Counted from the stretch's first letter, positions 38,680 through 49,421 are shown. The stretch: 64,000 nucleotides of DNA from Prasinococcaceae sp. CCMP 1430 (GCA_013416795.1 RQSC01000116.1:9616-73615), one strand, 5' to 3'. Program-made: numbers and translations. Notes: generated from the letters alone by a model not told the origin.

Positions 38680-39600
38680 CTAGAACCCAGCCTCGCCGAT
38701 GGCAATCTGTAGCACCGCCGCGGTGACCGCGCCAACCGTGATGTTGGCGACGTTCACGAGGTCATTCGTAAGCCACGGCAAGCGTCCCTGCGCGGTTGCG
38801 CCCAGGACCGACTCGAAAGTGTTGGCGATGAAGGCAGCCACGACGCAGATGGCGATGCCGCGGCCACCCTGCACCATTCCTCCAGCCGCGGCGAGGCACG
38901 CGAGGACCACGCTCGCAGCCACGCCGGCGAGAGTGCCCTCGAGGCTCACCGCGCCCTCCGTGCCACGCGGCACGCGCTGAAGTGTCGTGCTCAGATATGT
39001 GGTCTTCCCATAAGCCTTGCCTACCTCCGACGCGGTCGTGTCGGCAAGCTTCGTGCAAAAGCTTGCGGAGTACGCGAGCTTCCACAACGGCGCGGTCTCC
39101 GGAGGCGAGAGCAACGCCGCAATGGCAGCCGCGATGCCTGCCGCGCCGGACCCAACCACGCTTCCGTACCCGCGTTTGCCGCTGCCACCGCCCTCTGCCG
39201 TGCCCTCGGCTGCCTTCTCCTTGAGCTTGAGCTTGGTGACGGCCGCGCCCAGCACAAAATACATGCACACGATGGCGTAGCCGCCTGCGCCGAACGCACG
39301 CAGGCTCAACAGGCCCAGCCCCCACGACGCGGCGTACGCCTTGTAGTCGAGATTGCGCAGCAGCAATGGAGCGCCCAGCAGGAAGACGGCGCTGTTACAT
39401 GCGGCCGCTGCCGCCCACGACGCGTCCACCGCTCCGAGTGCACCCAGTGCTAACTCAATGTTCGCAGAGGCTGGCGCTGTCGCCACGGCGGCTACGCGCC
39501 GCGGCCGTGCCGGTGCCCGACGGGACCGCCGCGGCGCGGTGACAGCGGCAGCGACCGCCGCCGGAGACGAGCGCACGTGCGAGAGCGCTGCCGACGCCAT
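38680..39600 (-). CDS. VTE6: phytyl-phosphate kinase VTE6-like (DUF92/TMEM19 family)
   Basis: Membrane enzyme of the plastid envelope that phosphorylates phytyl phosphate to the diphosphate, feeding tocopherol and phylloquinone synthesis from chlorophyll-derived phytol. Single exon, 306 residues from the ATG at 39600. A basic Ala/Ser transit region (MASAALSHVRSSPAAVAAAV) is followed by six or so hydrophobic helices. The family signature is SFCTKLADTTASEVGKAYGK, followed by PRGTEGAVSLEGTLAG. The closing helix block includes FESVLGA and LTNDLVNVANI. TMEM19 in animals shares the fold but not the plastid context; the transit peptide favours VTE6. Confidence 0.88.
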   Translation of the reverse strand: MASAALSHVRSSPAAVAAAVTAPRRSRRAPARPRRVAAVATAPASANIELALGALGAVDASWAAAAACNSAVFLLGAPLLLRNLDYKAYAASWGLGLLSLRAFGAGGYAIVCMYFVLGAAVTKLKLKEKAAEGTAEGGGSGKRGYGSVVGSGAAGIAAAIAALLSPPETAPLWKLAYSASFCTKLADTTASEVGKAYGKTTYLSTTLQRVPRGTEGAVSLEGTLAGVAASVVLACLAAAGGMVQGGRGIAICVVAAFIANTFESVLGATAQGRLPWLTNDLVNVANITVGAVTAAVLQIAIGEAGF

Positions 39601-41214
39601 GACCCCGAAGTCACGCACGCGACGCGTGCGATGTGCCCTTTCCCTCTATGCCCAGCTCTCGCCTCTGCCGCACCACCAATTTCACGAGCTTGGCTTCGCG
39701 GCCGCCCTTCCCCTCCCCCCCCTTTCTCAGGCCCTCCTCTGCGCACTGCTCTGCTCCGTCGGCCTCTGCGGCGCTAACGCTGGCGCCACGCGCCCCGCGC
39801 GCGGCGCGCGCTCGCGCGTGTGGCGCCGCCGCGGCGCGTCCCGGCGACCAGCGAGGGATGATCCACCAGGGAAGGGCGAGGCGGAGGCAGCCCTCCTGTT
39901 GCCGGGCGGCGGGAGGCGAGGCCGCCCCCCCCCCGCGTCGACGCTCCCATGCGGCGTGTTGCCCTGCACCGCCCGTGGCCCTCGTCATCCGCCCTCTCAA
40001 CCTCTCAGGCCCCCTTTTTCTTTTTCTTTCTTTTCTTTTCTTTTCTTCGACGTTTTTGACACTTATTGTTTTTTCCTCCCTGGCCAGCGGTGGCCCCGTT
40101 TTGGGCATGTGTCTTCCCGCGCTTTTTCCGGCGTGGCGGCGGTTGGAGGCCGACGCGCCGCCCCTTGGGGGCGAGGCAACTGACTCACCTATCTTGACTG
40201 ACGGCGCTCACGCGCCGGCGCTGCGGCCGCGATCGCGCGTGGCGGCGGTTGGGGACTCTCTGGTGGCCGGCGGTGCGCGAGGCAGGACGAAAGCGCCCGA
40301 AGCTGACGGCCCCGAGCCGCCGGCGCCAGCTCCGCGCCGCATCAGCGCGGCGACGGTGCGCACCCGCGCCGCGGCTCTGCGCGCGCGCCCCCGACCGACA
40401 GCGCTGACCAGGATCATCATCATGGCAGGACGCAGCCCGACGCGCCGTGCGGCGCACTTCCTGATGATCAGATCACAGTGCCTCACTCTCCCTCCAGCTC
40501 CTAGGCGCTGGCGGCTTCGACTCCTGCTGTACTTTTCTCTCCACGTGAACAGTCTCGATGTTCCGCTTTGGCGGCGCCGTTGGTCGTGGCAGGCGCCGAG
40601 GGCGCGCGCGTAGCCCTACCGGCCACCGGCGCCGCCTCCACCTGCCACCAGCGCTGCCTACGGGCCGCACACGCCAGCGCAGCGCGCACCCGCGCGACGG
40701 CAAGCCCCGTTGGCGAAAAGTAAAAACACGCTGCGGCGGTTGCCCGCCGCCGCACAATTAGGGTAAATCTTCGCATAGGGTCTTAAATATTCCTGATTTT
40801 ATCGTGATTCTCTTTGTGGTGAGAGGAAAAGGGGGTGTGCGCGCGAGCGCGACGCCTTTGGGTTTCAGGGGTCCCGCTCCGAGGCGCCCCCCGCGCCGCA
40901 GCGCGTTCCCCGATTGCGCGCGCGCGCAAACGCGCGCATCGGGCAGCGCCGCGATCGCGCGCGCGTCCCCGCGCGCGCGCCCCGCATACGGTCACTCCTA
41001 CCACAGGGTTTAGAGATGGGATGGCTGCAACTGATTAGAAGGTGTCTCCGCGTCGGGTTGAGGGCGCGGAGTTGGGGTTGCGCTGCGCGCGCGCGCGGGC
41101 GCGCGCCCGCGCGCGCGCGAGCCGGCCGCGCGTTCCCCGGGGGGGGCGCCCGCGCGGCCCCTTTCGAACCGCGCGCGGCATCCGCGCGCGCGCGCCGCAT
41201 CCCCCCAAACACAA

Positions 41215-41264
41215 ATGGATTCCATTTTTTGGTTCGAGGAATCCACCACAAAAATGGAATCCAT
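41215..41264. repeat. 15-bp perfect inverted repeat with 20-nt loop
   Basis: Left arm 41215-41229 reads ATGGATTCCATTTTT and right arm 41250-41264 is its exact reverse complement. It is AT-rich inside very GC-rich DNA. The loop itself contains another GGAATCC. Could be a hairpin, a terminator-like structure, or ends of a small decayed element. Confidence 0.8.
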
Positions 41265-41343
41265 ACCCGCGGTTCCCCAATTGGGAGCGAGGTAAGGGTT
41301 TGGGCGCGCGCGAATCGGGGGCGCCTGGGGGATACTTTGGGTT

Positions 41344-41372
41344 TAGGGTTTATGTACAACGTCAAATTGCAC
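41344..41372 (+). repeat. dispersed motif copy AGGGTTT...ACGTCAAATTGCA
   Basis: Reads AGGGTTTATGTACAACGTCA then AATTGCACTG. A second, similar copy starts at 41508 (AGGGTGTGTATGTGATGTCA then AATTGCATTG). The inverted pair at 35606-35700 belongs to the same group. Confidence 0.6.
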
Positions 41373-41544
41373 TGGGCCCGCCGCGGTTCACCCGTCGGGA
41401 GCGAGGCACGGAGTAAGGGTACGCTGTACTGCACCAGCACAGAACAGTCGACGAGACTCACACGGCAAAAAGCACGCGGGAATCGCGGGCGCTTTCTGGT
41501 TCTTTAGGGTTAGGGTGTGTATGTGATGTCAAATTGCATTGATT

Positions 41545-41568
41545 CGGGCGTTCGAATTCGAACGCCCG
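41545..41568. repeat. 24-nt perfect palindrome
   Basis: Twelve bases CGGGCGTTCGAA followed directly by their reverse complement, with no spacer and no mismatch. It begins five bases after the motif copy that starts at 41508. Could be a dimeric protein-binding site or an element end. Confidence 0.85.
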
Positions 41569-41608
41569 TTTGGGGGGGGAGACGGGGGGGCGCGTGCTGT
41601 ACGAGCAG

Positions 41609-41648
41609 GAAAAAAAAGAAAAGAAAAAGAAAAAGAAAAAGAAAAAAG
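41609..41648 (+). repeat. AAAAG/AAAAAG microsatellite
   Basis: About 40 nt of A with a G every five to seven bases, a polypurine tract. A mirror-type pyrimidine run occurs at 40017-40055 on the same strand. Confidence 0.8.
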
Positions 41649-41698
41649 GTCGATGTGGCGGGGCCCGATCCGCGCGGGAGGGCGGCTGCACGCGCGCG

Positions 41699-41791
41699 CG
41701 TGTGCGTGTGTGCGTGTGTGTGCGTGTGCGTGTGTGTGCGTGTGTGTGCGTGTGTGTGTGCGTGTGTGTGTGTGTGTGTGTGCGTGCGTGC

Positions 41792-41822
<31 letters not shown>

Positions 41823-41830
41823 CGCGCGAT
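41699..41830 (+). repeat. GT/GC dinucleotide microsatellite, about 130 nt
   Basis: Alternating purine-pyrimidine GT with interspersed GC steps, ending in CGCGCGTGCGCGCGATCG. This composition favours Z-DNA. It keeps several false frames open on both strands. Confidence 0.85.
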
Positions 41831-42082
41831 CGATCGCGCGCGGTTGCGCGGCTGCGCCACACACAGCGCACGCGCGAAGTGCGGCGTGGCCCGTTGTTTC
41901 CAAATGAAAAGTACACTGCAGGACGCGCAATCGGCGGAGTATGAATCGAAGCGCGCGAAGCCCAGCTCAAAGCTCGGCCGGCGCGCGCGCGCGCGCGCGC
42001 GCGTCTTGATGCGCGTGCGCAGGTGGCGCGGGCGCGGGCGCGATGGGCCATACCGCGCACGCAGCACGTGCCAGCGCGCACG

Positions 42083-42574
42083 ATGGTTTGCACGCTCCGC
42101 CCCCGCCACGGCAGCGTCGCTAAGAGGCAGGCGATGGCCGCGCCCGCGGGCGCAGACGGCAGCAGCTCGCCCCCGCGTGCCTCTTACGCGTCGACGCGCG
42201 CGCCGGCGGCTACGCCGAGTGCCGCACGCAGGACGAGGAGCCGCAGGCGCAACTCGGTGCTCATGGCGCCTCTGACTCCTCCGCGGCCAAAGCACGCTGC
42301 CGCCAACGTTGGATTTGCGGTGCTGCCGCCTCTGGCGACGCTGGCGACGCCTGCGGCCCCGCCCCGCCCGCAGCCAAGCCTGTGCATCAAGGTGGCGCAC
42401 GCCGCCGCAAAACGCCTGCAGCCACGCACAGGCGGCCAGCGGAGGCACTTGCCGCGTGGGCTGCAGCTGGCCCTCGACAGCCTGTCGTCGCGGCCAGTGC
42501 CGTCGGCTGGTACCAAACGCGTCACCGCGCAGATGCTGGAGGACGCGCTCGCGATGTGCGAGGTGCGCCGTTGA
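42083..42574 (+). CDS. hypothetical basic protein, unrecognised
   Basis: Single frame of 163 residues from the ATG at 42083 (MVCTLRPRHGSVAKRQAM). It is rich in Arg, Ala, Pro and Ser, with a more ordered C-terminal third: LCIKVAHAAAKRLQP, RGLQLALDSLSS and TAQMLEDALAMCEVRR, which look like helices. An ATG at 42134 is an alternative start. No domain is recognised; the case rests on the non-repetitive C-terminal half lying beyond the GT microsatellite. The opposite strand has an equally long frame. Confidence 0.35.
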   Translation: MVCTLRPRHGSVAKRQAMAAPAGADGSSSPPRASYASTRAPAATPSAARRTRSRRRNSVLMAPLTPPRPKHAAANVGFAVLPPLATLATPAAPPRPQPSLCIKVAHAAAKRLQPRTGGQRRHLPRGLQLALDSLSSRPVPSAGTKRVTAQMLEDALAMCEVRR

Positions 42575-42935
42575 GCATGGCACGCGCGCGCGCACACAAA
42601 CAAACACCGGCACGCACGTGCCCAAACGCGGGGGCAGGCGAAGCACCCGCACGGACGCTTCGCGCTCGGCCCTCGATGCAGCCGTTTGCGCGGCGCCGAG
42701 GCCAAGGCCGCACAGACACACAAACTGTACTCATACGAAACGCTCAAACACATCAATGTAAACATGTCACATGTACGAATTCGCACCCAGTCGGCACGGC
42801 ACCATTCGCGCCGGCGCTGCCAGCGCAAAACTCTCGACGGGTCAGTGGGTCGGACGGCCGCACAGTCGCCGGAGAAAGCGCGCCTCACACGGACCTTGAG
42901 GCCTTGAGTGAGCATGCTGCGTTGGGCGCCAGCAG

Positions 42936-43178
42936 TCAAGCCACCGCCGCGGCACCGCGCGGTCCGATGGCACTGTGCGCGAGGGAGAGCTCGCGCAAAC
43001 CAGCACAGCCCACGAGCCCCTCCACCAGCGCTTCAACTTCGGCGCAGCCTTGTGAGATGCGTTTGAGGTGAAGTGGGCGCAAGTATGGCCGCGAGCAGCG
43101 GGTACTGAGCGAGCGGCCGAGCTGCGAGCACGAGTATACCGTCAGCGAGTTCTGTGGGGGGCTCAGGTACGGGTGCAC
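42936..43178 (-). pseudogene. leucine-rich-repeat fragment
   Basis: Minus-strand frame with one clear ribonuclease-inhibitor-type LRR unit, CAGLRELSLAHSAIGPRGAA, preceded by a partial one (YLRPLHLKRISQG). The stop follows at once and upstream frames do not extend the repeat array. It may be one exon of a gene whose other parts were not found, or a remnant. GTGGCT after the last codon could be a donor. Confidence 0.3.
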
Positions 43179-43846
43179 GAAGTCCCTCGGCGCGCACGTC
43201 TAGGTCGACCACCGAGGGCGCCGGCGCGTCACCGACAATGGATAGCAGGCGCAGCTTTGAGCGTGCCAGGCGCGCCAGGCGCGCGGCACGTCGGCCTTGG
43301 CCTCCCGCCCGCGACTGCTCCCCCTCGTGCCAGGCTGCGCGACACGGCGTCAGCCGGCCGCTGTGTTGCCCCCAGCACGCGCTCTGCGCTGCAGTACTCC
43401 AGGGGGAACACTCAGGTCATATTCAACCACGGGCGCCCAAAAAACGTATGCATCAGACGATTGGTTGTAATTCATTTTGACCTTTCCATATTTGATTTGG
43501 ATGGGGCATGCGCGTTTTCGGGGCAGTCGCGGAGACTTTCCGGAACGGGGGCGCGTAGTGACGCGCCGCTCCGGCACGCGACATGAAGAGGCGGTTTCAT
43601 CGGCGATCGTAGCGCGCGGGAATGCGGACGCGAAATCTGCTCGGCGTTGTTTTCGCCTGTTGGCACGCGCCCTGCCTGTTGCGGCGCGAGTTCGAGCGTG
43701 GGCGTGCGGGTGGGAGCAGGGGGGCACACCCCACCCGCCGCGCGGCCCCCCACCGGGCGGCGGTGAGGGGTCGGAGGCTCAGTGGGGGGGTCGAGTGGGG
43801 TAGAAAGAGAGGGTAGGTAGGGGTGGTCGGACAGGCGGCCGTAGAA

Positions 43847-46800
43847 ATGGCCGAGGGTGCAGGGGAGGCGGGCAGCGAGGCCGAGCCGCTGCCAGCAGCC
43901 GAGACGGACGCGGCGCAGCCGCGCCCCAAGGCCGGGCGAGAGCACGCAGTGTCAGAAACAAGGCCAGCAGCAGAGCCGGCTGCGATTGTCGCAGCCGCGG
44001 AGGCGATGGTGGAGGCGAAGGTGGATGACGAGGAGGTGGCGACGGCGGGGCCAACGGTGGATCCGGAGACAGTGGCGGAGCCAAAGGCCGAGGCGGAGCT
44101 TCAGGCAGCGCCGGAGCCCAAGGCAGCAGCAGAAGAGCCCGAGGCAGCAACGGAGGAGCCTGAGGCAGCAGCGGAGGAGCCCGAGGCGGAGATCCAGGCA
44201 GCAGAAGAGCCCGAGGCAGCAGCGGAGGAGCCCGAGGCAGCAGCGGAGGTGCCCGAGGCAGCAGCGGCAGAGCCTGAGGCAGCAGCGGCAGAGCCTGAGG
44301 CAGCAGTGGCTGAGTCCGAGGCAGGGGCGGAGCTGGACATTGCAGCGGTTCCAGGACCAGAATCGGCACCGACGCCGGCACTGCAGCCGGAGCCGGCGTC
44401 GGAGCCGGAACCGGTGCCCGAGGCAGCCGCGGAGCCCGAGGTAGCAAGCGAATCGGCGTTCCGGCCACCACCCGTGTCTCTCAGTATGGGCTACCACGGC
44501 ACTGGTACCACTGCAGCCCCCTGTGGCGCGACCAAGAACCACCGCGCTGTCAATGCGAACGCCGACCAAGGCACCGTCGACCAGGAGGCTGGCGCAAGCC
44601 GAGACGACGAAGAGCGTGACGCGGATGCGCTTCGCCGACGCCAGGTGGCCGCAGCGACGCGCATCCAAGCGGCAGAGCGAGGTCGGAGAGCGCGCAAGAT
44701 CGTGGGACCGCAGGTGCTGAATGCACGCGCTGAGGCCGTGCGGCAGAGCCAGGCGGCGACGCGCATCCAGGCTGCAGCGCGCGGGCGCGCTGCGCGAAGA
44801 AAGGTGGCGGCGCTCAGAAATACGCGCGCCCGCGACTTCACAAGCGGCGAGGTCGCAGCCGCCGCTCGCATCCAACGACACTACCGAGGCCATCGAGCGC
44901 GCAAGGATGTCGCGAGACGACGGGAGGCGCGAGATAAGGCGAACGGACGACTGAGTGCACGCACCGAAGAGTCCGCGGCGATTCGGATCCAGCGGCACTA
45001 CCGAGGGCGCTTAGGCCGGCGAGAGGCCAAAGAGCGACTGCGGGCGCGCGAGGCCGAGACGAATGCCGCAATCCGCGAGCTCGACGACGCTGAGGCCGCA
45101 GCAATTCGCATACAGAAAGTGTATCGAGGCCACTGCGCCCGCCGCAACGCGTCCGATGTACGGGCGCGACGCCAGCGCGAGGCCGAAATTGATGCGGCGA
45201 CGAGGATACAGAGCAGATACCGGGGGCACACAGCACGGAGGAAAGCGCGGCAGACCCGGCGAGCAGACCAGGTGTCCATCGATGCCGAGGCGGGTGATGC
45301 TGATGACAGGGAGCTGGCAGAGGCGCTGGCAGCCGCGCGGGAGCATCGCAAGCGCGCAGCAGCTGTCGCAGGAAGTGTGCCATCGCCCACTCCGATACGC
45401 GAATTCGAGCTGCCGCAGCGAGAGTGGCGAAGGAGCCTGCTCAAGGATGCTTCCGACGACGCGGACCCGGCCTCCCCCGCCTTCTCATCGGAGCTCTCTG
45501 AAGAGGACGATGCTGCGCTGTTCGACATTGGCGATGACGCCGAGGACGACGACAATACGGCCGTGGAGAAGGTGCTCAACGCGCTGCTCAGCGACGCGAG
45601 GGCGTACGCCGCAGAGGAGAGTCTCGAGGGCGCGTCGGCCATCAAGCGGGGGCACATGCCGAGGGCCCCGCCGCTACGAGCCCCTTCCCAAATCAAAGCG
45701 GCGGCACCGCTCGAGCTCAATGCAGTCGACTCGATGGCGATGCCGGGGCTCACGACAGCACTGAGCCCTGGCAGACCTACATGGATCCGACCTGAAGCTC
45801 TGGACACGGTGGCGCTGCACCTCGACGACTCGATGGGATCCCCCTCACCGGGCAGCAGCTTTGCCCTATCCCCGGGGGCACTCGTATCCCCCGATTTTAT
45901 CCACCCCAGCGGAGGCTTGCTGAGCGAAGACGATCGCACGTCGCCGGTGGGTGTGAGCCTCTCGCCACCCCACAGGCGACGGCCGAACGCGAGTCCCGAC
46001 CGATACGCTGGCGTTTTTTCCGACGCAGAAGAGGATGACTACGCCTACGAGCAGGCGCACCAAGCGGGCGGCGGCGCCGCCGAAGTACATGCGTCGTGGT
46101 TGTACGCTCGTGGTGCAGCGCCCGACGCACCCTCGCTCTCACCCCGCTCGCGAGCTGGGCCTCTGCCCGTGCGGAGAACGCCGGGCAGCAACCGCGGGAG
46201 GAGCCCCGAGTGGAGATCGGCCAAGATGGGCGTGGAGAGCGAAATGCCACGACGCCGCCCCTTGAAGAGATCGAACAACGGCGTCGATGGAGGTCCTGCC
46301 GGCGGCGGCTTGGGGAAAAGGATTTCTCCACGCCGGTCAAAGCGCCTGGATTCACTGCGTAAGCCATGCGCGCGGCGGCGTTCAAGCGAGTACGGCGACG
46401 TCAGAAGGGGTCAGGGTCAGAATGTTCGCACGAGGCTCGTGCCTCTTGACGACGATCCTGACGTGGAGGACGGTGATACCTTCAACAAAGTCAGGCGCGA
46501 GGCTGCGGAGCTCAGAGCGCGCAAGGCTCGGCGCGAGGCAGCAGCTGCGGCGGCTGAAGCGCGCCAAGCAGCTGCAGAGGAGCGCGTGCGTAGAGCCATC
46601 GAGGAGGAGGAGAGGGAGCGCCGCAAGCAGAAGCTCGCAGCACGATGGGAGGCCCAGGAGGAGGCAGCTGCTCGGAGGCAGTTCGCGTTCGAGGTCCTCC
46701 AGGCCAAGGAAGCCCAGCAGAAGAGAAGGGCCGAGGTGCCCCTCTACAAGCGCATGCAGAAGAGTGCCCAGAGAGCTGAGGCTAGAGACGCCGAGCGACG

Positions 46801-48195
46801 ACGGCAGCAGCTCGAGCAGCGCAAGAGGCGATTTGCGCCTGTTGACTTGCACGAGATAATGCATGCCGACGACGAGGTTGCCGACAGCATGCGTGAGAGA
46901 TCACTGCAGCGACGTGAGGAGTATGTAGACCGAAGTTGGAGGCACGAGATGCCGCCCGAAGGAAGGCATCCGCACCCAGCGCAGCGTCTTCGGCAGAACG
47001 GTCAGAACATGCCCCCGATTGCCCCTCGCCAGCTTGTGCATGTCGGCGGCCCGCCCATGGCGGCCCCTGCGCGATCATCCGCGGCCTCTCATCACAGAAC
47101 AAGCGCCACCGCGCATGCTCGCAATGCGTTCAAGCGCGCTGGCGAGGTGAACGGGGTGGTGGCCCCTCCGTGGCGGCCGCCGCCGCGCGAGCCTTCGCCT
47201 CAGGAGCCGCGGTACGAGTATTATGACAGCGAGGAAGACGCCTACGGGGGCGGCCACGACTACAGTCAGTACAGGCCCAAGCAAGCCATTGACGTTGGGC
47301 AGCAGGTACGTGCTCTTCCGCAAAGAGGGCTCACTTGCTCTGATAGCCGCCACTGCCCGCTAACGCGTTTGTGCCGTCACGCGTGATCCGATGTTGCGCG
47401 CGAGTGCAGTTTTACCGTGGCAAGGCTTTCGAGCGCGCCATGGCGAAGGACCGCGAGGCAAAAGAGCGCGTGGATGCTGAGCTTGCGGCAAGGAAGGAGC
47501 GCCTCATCCGCATGAAGCAGTACAACGGCCACGTGCGAGATCTCTTTATGCCTGCAGCGAAGCCGCGCCGACCGCCCAAGCCTGAGCGCAAGGCGCCGCC
47601 TAAGCCGAAGTACGCGCGCAGCTATATCGCTGACATCTTCGGCAGGAAGGATGTGCCAAAGCGGATGCCGAGACTCCTGGGACCCCACGGACGCGACAGC
47701 GTTGGATCCTCGAGGAACGTGGCAGATACGCGCCGTGGCGCCCTCCACGGCGACGGTTCGAGGCTGCCAGACATTTGCGTATCGCGCGGGGTCGGAGGAA
47801 ACGCGAACGCATACTCGCACCGCAGGCAGGGCGGCGCGGACGAAAGCAGGGCAAGGCCAAGGACATACGCAGCGCCCCAGCACACGCACGCCCCCGTCGC
47901 CCAGACGGGCTCAAACAGCGACCCCGAGCCAGCGCGGCTGCCAAACGTCGGCTATGCGCGCTCCATCTCGCGCCGCAACCCGCACCGCAAGCCGCCGCCG
48001 CAGCGGCAGCAGCTGCACGAGCACTTGCAACCCGAGCACCGCTCGCCACGCCAGCCGGCGGTCACGCGCACGCGGCTGGTGCACGCTGCGCGCGACCTTG
48101 AAGGCACAGCCAGGGGTGCGGTGACCAAGGACGAGAAGGTCGACCTCCTCACCGACGCTATCAGAGTCAAGCTTGCGGCGCTCGAGATGCTGTGA
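43847..48195 (+). CDS. giant IQ-motif coiled-coil protein, probably cytoskeletal or ciliary
   Basis: Two exons, 43847-47305 and 47410-48195, 1414 residues; donor GTACGT, branch-like CTAAC, acceptor TGCAG, phase 0. Residues 1-200 are acidic with many EPEAAAEE units. Six IQ motifs follow at about residues 265-470: AATRIQAAERGRRAR, AATRIQAAARGRAARR, AAARIQRHYRGHRARK, AAIRIQRHYRGRLGRR, AAIRIQKVYRGHCARR and AATRIQSRYRGHTARR, each a likely calmodulin or light-chain site. A disordered Ser/Pro region and a charged coiled coil (about residues 880-1030) come next. The end contains ERLIRMKQYNGHVRDLFMP and a Lys/Pro-rich stretch. No motor domain. No orthologue is recognised. Confidence 0.75.
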
Positions 48196-48304
48196 CCCGG
48201 CGCCCTGGACTCTCTCGCGTGGACGCGCGCACGCGCACGAGTGCACTTCCCCTCGCTCCCACCAAATCCCCATGTAACATTACTTTGTACGTTGCCAACA
48301 ACCA

Positions 48305-49282
48305 TCATTGCATGAACTTGTTGGGGGGCGGAAAGGCAGCAGCAGGGGCAGCCGCCTCCTTGCCACCGGCAGGCGGTCCCGGCACGAGTATCTCTGTCTT
48401 CTTGCTCCTGATCTTCAGCCAGCGAACGACCTCGTCGGGGTCCCTGTACAGCGTGGGGTTGGGCGACTTTCCACGCGCCTCGAGCTCCGCCCAGCTCTCC
48501 TCGCGCTCGGTGCATTCGCGCACGACGCGGCCGCCGAAGGTCGCCATGACGCGTGCCTCGCGCAAGCGCAGAAGCACGCCGTCGACGCGAAGCCAGAAGC
48601 GGAAGAGCACGAACCAGCACGTGGGCATCACGCGCACCTTGACGGAGGCAATCGTCACGCCGTTGTCGTCAAGCTCGTCCTCGTATAGCACCGCCTCGTG
48701 AAAGAAGAGGATCGGATCGCGCCGCGTGAGCATGGCCATGTCGAGCCCCGGCCCTCCCTCCTCCCAGCGGTGCGAGGCGCCCTCGCCACGCTCTCCGCCG
48801 CTGCTGCTCTCTCCGTCCGCGCTCTCGCGCGCGATACCCACAGCATCGCGTGTGCCCTCGTTGCTGACGATCTCGCCCGTGTAGGTGGTTGAGAACGTCC
48901 AGTCGTACTCTTCCGCCGTCGTGCCTAGCCTCTCGATGGTTGCCGCGCGTGTGGCGCTCCACGATGCTGCGACGGCGACGCGCAGCGGTGGCGCTCGCGC
49001 GGCCGCCCAAGCGCGCAGTGCGCCACGAGCGTCGAAGCGCAATGTGAGAGCCCCGTCGCCGTGCGTGAGCTCCAGCGCGTTGTCACCGAAGAGCATGCAG
49101 GGCAATTGACCCACGCCAAGCTCGCGCTCCCACTCGGCGCGCTGTGCTGTCGCCAGGATGGCGCCTTTGCGCGCGCGCACCACCCAGCCGCCCGCAGAGG
49201 CGCACTCCTCGCGCGGCCGCGACAGCGCGGAGAACGCGGCGGGCGTCTCCACGATCGCCTGCGGCGGCGAGGGTGGCGCCAT
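48305..49282 (-). CDS. TIPRL: TIP41/TIPRL-like regulator of PP2A
   Basis: TIP41 proteins bind PP2A-type catalytic subunits and TAP42/alpha4, acting in TOR and DNA-damage signalling in the cytosol. Single exon, 325 residues. The family core is plain: YDWTFSTTYTGEI, RRDPILFFHEAVLYEDELDD, NGVTIASVKVRVMPTCWF and FWLRVDGVLLRLREARV. The C-terminal tail is Pro/Ala-rich. A low-complexity insert (SSSGGERGEGASH) sits between the core halves. The ATG at 49282 is chosen over a long GTG-initiated extension that would overlap the MurG gene. Divergent from MurG with 139 bp between start codons. Confidence 0.9.
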   Translation of the reverse strand: MAPPSPPQAIVETPAAFSALSRPREECASAGGWVVRARKGAILATAQRAEWERELGVGQLPCMLFGDNALELTHGDGALTLRFDARGALRAWAAARAPPLRVAVAASWSATRAATIERLGTTAEEYDWTFSTTYTGEIVSNEGTRDAVGIARESADGESSSGGERGEGASHRWEEGGPGLDMAMLTRRDPILFFHEAVLYEDELDDNGVTIASVKVRVMPTCWFVLFRFWLRVDGVLLRLREARVMATFGGRVVRECTEREESWAELEARGKSPNPTLYRDPDEVVRWLKIRSKKTEILVPGPPAGGKEAAAPAAAFPPPNKFMQ

Positions 49283-49421
49283 CACGGCGGACGTGGTGGC
49301 GCGCGCACCGCGCGTGTGTTCGTGGATTGGCGGGCGGGTGCTGCGCGGCGCGCGCAGAGTGGCCCGTTGAGTGCACGTGATTCCATGCGCTCTTTCGCGC
49401 AGCAGGGGCTGCCACTCGCGC

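Larger units (their letters stand above)
39601..42082. other. repeat-rich region without a supported gene, about 2.5 kb
   Basis: Long frames here are open mainly because the sequence is GC- or repeat-rich. Contents in order: a pyrimidine C/T run (40017-40055), telo-box-like motifs at 40758 and 41340-41350, CG tracts (40915-40980, 41080-41120), an inverted repeat (41215-41264), two motif copies (41344, 41508), a 24-nt palindrome, an A/G microsatellite and a GT tract. A minus-strand frame at 40501-40776 starts at an ATG but shows no family. Confidence 0.5.

Noticed and set aside
39633-40613. Plus-strand frame of about 326 codons
   Set aside because: Pro/Arg/Ser-rich with a phenylalanine run from a C/T tract and no family content; not supported as a gene.
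41510-42721. Minus-strand frame of about 400 codons across the GT microsatellite
   Set aside because: It is open because alternating GT/GC reads as His/Thr and Ala/Arg repeats; there is no domain content and composition follows the repeat.
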